DNA of 7,652 nt from JAAYJR01 sp964495655 (lineage in GTDB: Bacteria; Bacteroidota; Bacteroidia; Bacteroidales; Prolixibacteraceae): the NCBI GenBank assembly GCA_964495655.1, contig CAZBWK010000138.1:1-7652 (forward strand), given 5' to 3'. This document shows, one piece after another, positions 7,099 to 7,652 of this stretch; within the stretch, counting starts at the first letter, position 1; every line of letters begins with the position of its first letter. The notes beneath the pieces were generated by a model, which was not told where the DNA came from, did no database searches, and saw nothing but the letters and a program-made list of their open reading frames with translations. Both the position numbers and the translations under genes were made by a program.

Positions 7099-7652
7099 CT
7101 GATCTCTTTATAATAGGTCATTTCTCCATTTAGAAGTTCAGGATGAAAGATTGCAATCAAATCACTTAATACCTTATGAGGATTGACAGTTCCGCTCTCC
7201 CAAAAATCATTTCCCCCGTGTGGACTTAGTTTATTTATATTATTATATATCCTGCCCTCCTGAAAAACTTTTAAAGATGCCAATCTTTCATCAGAAGCAA
7301 CTATTTCCTTTTTTGATGACATATTGCCCATATTAATCCAGATATCCGCTTCATTACCCCATATAAGGGCATGTTCAAAAGATATAACATAGCTCTCCCG
7401 AGAATTGTTATTCCCGCCAAGATAGTGTCCGCCTGCATCTTCAATAATATTGGCCATGTATGAATTTCCGCCGGGTACCCACCATGACCCGTTATATGAA
7501 GAACCTGTCAAAACTTTTGGCTTACCGTCTGCCTCAGCTGTCAGCTCCTTCAATTTAAGGTACTCACCTTCAATATGATTGAACAGATCTTCAGCAATAT
7601 CTTCTTTCTCAAACAAACACCCTGCAAATTTAATCCATTCCGCTTTGCCCAG
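7095..7652 (-). CDS. FecB/BtuF-type periplasmic substrate-binding protein (partial, N-terminus outside window)
   Basis: The reading frame stays open to the right edge of the window, so only the C-terminal 185 residues are present. The visible part begins LGKAEWIKFAGCLFEKED; the first candidate start inside it would be a TTG at 7614-7616, but the frame and similarity run on upstream, so that is not the true start. It belongs to the TroA/BtuF-like periplasmic binding fold: a helical linker with the AEWIKF motif, then the C-terminal lobe with WWVPGGNSYMANIIEDAGG, and a Bacteroidota-typical end GGNDFWESGTVNPHKVLSDL followed by IFHPELL. It would capture the chelate in the periplasm and hand it to the permease, whose start overlaps its stop by four bases. 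Any signal peptide or lipobox lies outside the window. The ligand is unknown. Confidence 0.9.
   Translation of the reverse strand: MGKAEWIKFAGCLFEKEDIAEDLFNHIEGEYLKLKELTAEADGKPKVLTGSSYNGSWWVPGGNSYMANIIEDAGGHYLGGNNNSRESYVISFEHALIWGNEADIWINMGNMSSKKEIVASDERLASLKVFQEGRIYNNINKLSPHGGNDFWESGTVNPHKVLSDLIAIFHPELLNGEMTYYKEIR

Noticed and set aside
7095..7616. Taking TTG 7616 as the true start of the binding-protein gene.
   Set aside because: The frame continues to the window edge with residues (LGKAEWIKFAGC) that match the family linker, and the remaining part is too short for a whole binding protein.

Overview
The window looks like chromosomal DNA of a member of the Bacteroidota. This is judged from protein similarity recognised by eye: the Nqr subunits, the form of the FecCD/BtuF-type ABC transporter, A-rich leaders with no clear Shine-Dalgarno sequence, and a possible TAnnTTTG-like promoter. 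No database search was possible, so genus and family are left open. The region is gene-dense, with no gap over 300 bases, no RNA gene, no CRISPR array, no insertion sequence and no sign of recent transfer.

Left part (1-2666, + strand): the distal half of an nqr operon for the Na+-translocating NADH:quinone oxidoreductase. It holds a probable last few codons of nqrC, then complete nqrD, nqrE and nqrF. The cysteines expected for the membrane [2Fe-2S] site shared by NqrD and NqrE, and for the ferredoxin-type [2Fe-2S] cluster of NqrF, are all present. NqrF takes electrons from NADH, and the NqrD/NqrE pair carries them through the membrane as the complex exports Na+.

Middle (2729-4948, + strand): a 739-residue bacterial member of the cation-chloride cotransporter (SLC12/CCC) family, with a membrane core and a large C-terminal cytosolic domain. 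It starts 62 bases after nqrF. The gap contains a weak AT-rich hairpin followed by a T run and a possible promoter, so it may be its own transcription unit. Its ion-site residues resemble the Na+-dependent NKCC branch in part, which suggests use of the Na+ gradient made by Nqr (inference).

Right part (5009-7652, - strand, convergent with the transporter): three genes of a FecBCD/BtuFCD-type ABC importer. They are read from the right edge leftwards as substrate-binding protein (N-terminus outside the window), permease, then ATPase, and are joined by two 4-base ATGA overlaps. The substrate is probably a metal-chelate such as cobalamin, heme or a siderophore; the window does not decide which. 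The ATPase has a variant signature motif and an extra C-terminal domain of about 85 residues.

No convincing new biological system was found. The points most worth a second look are the CCC transporter beside the Na+ pump and the unusual ATPase.
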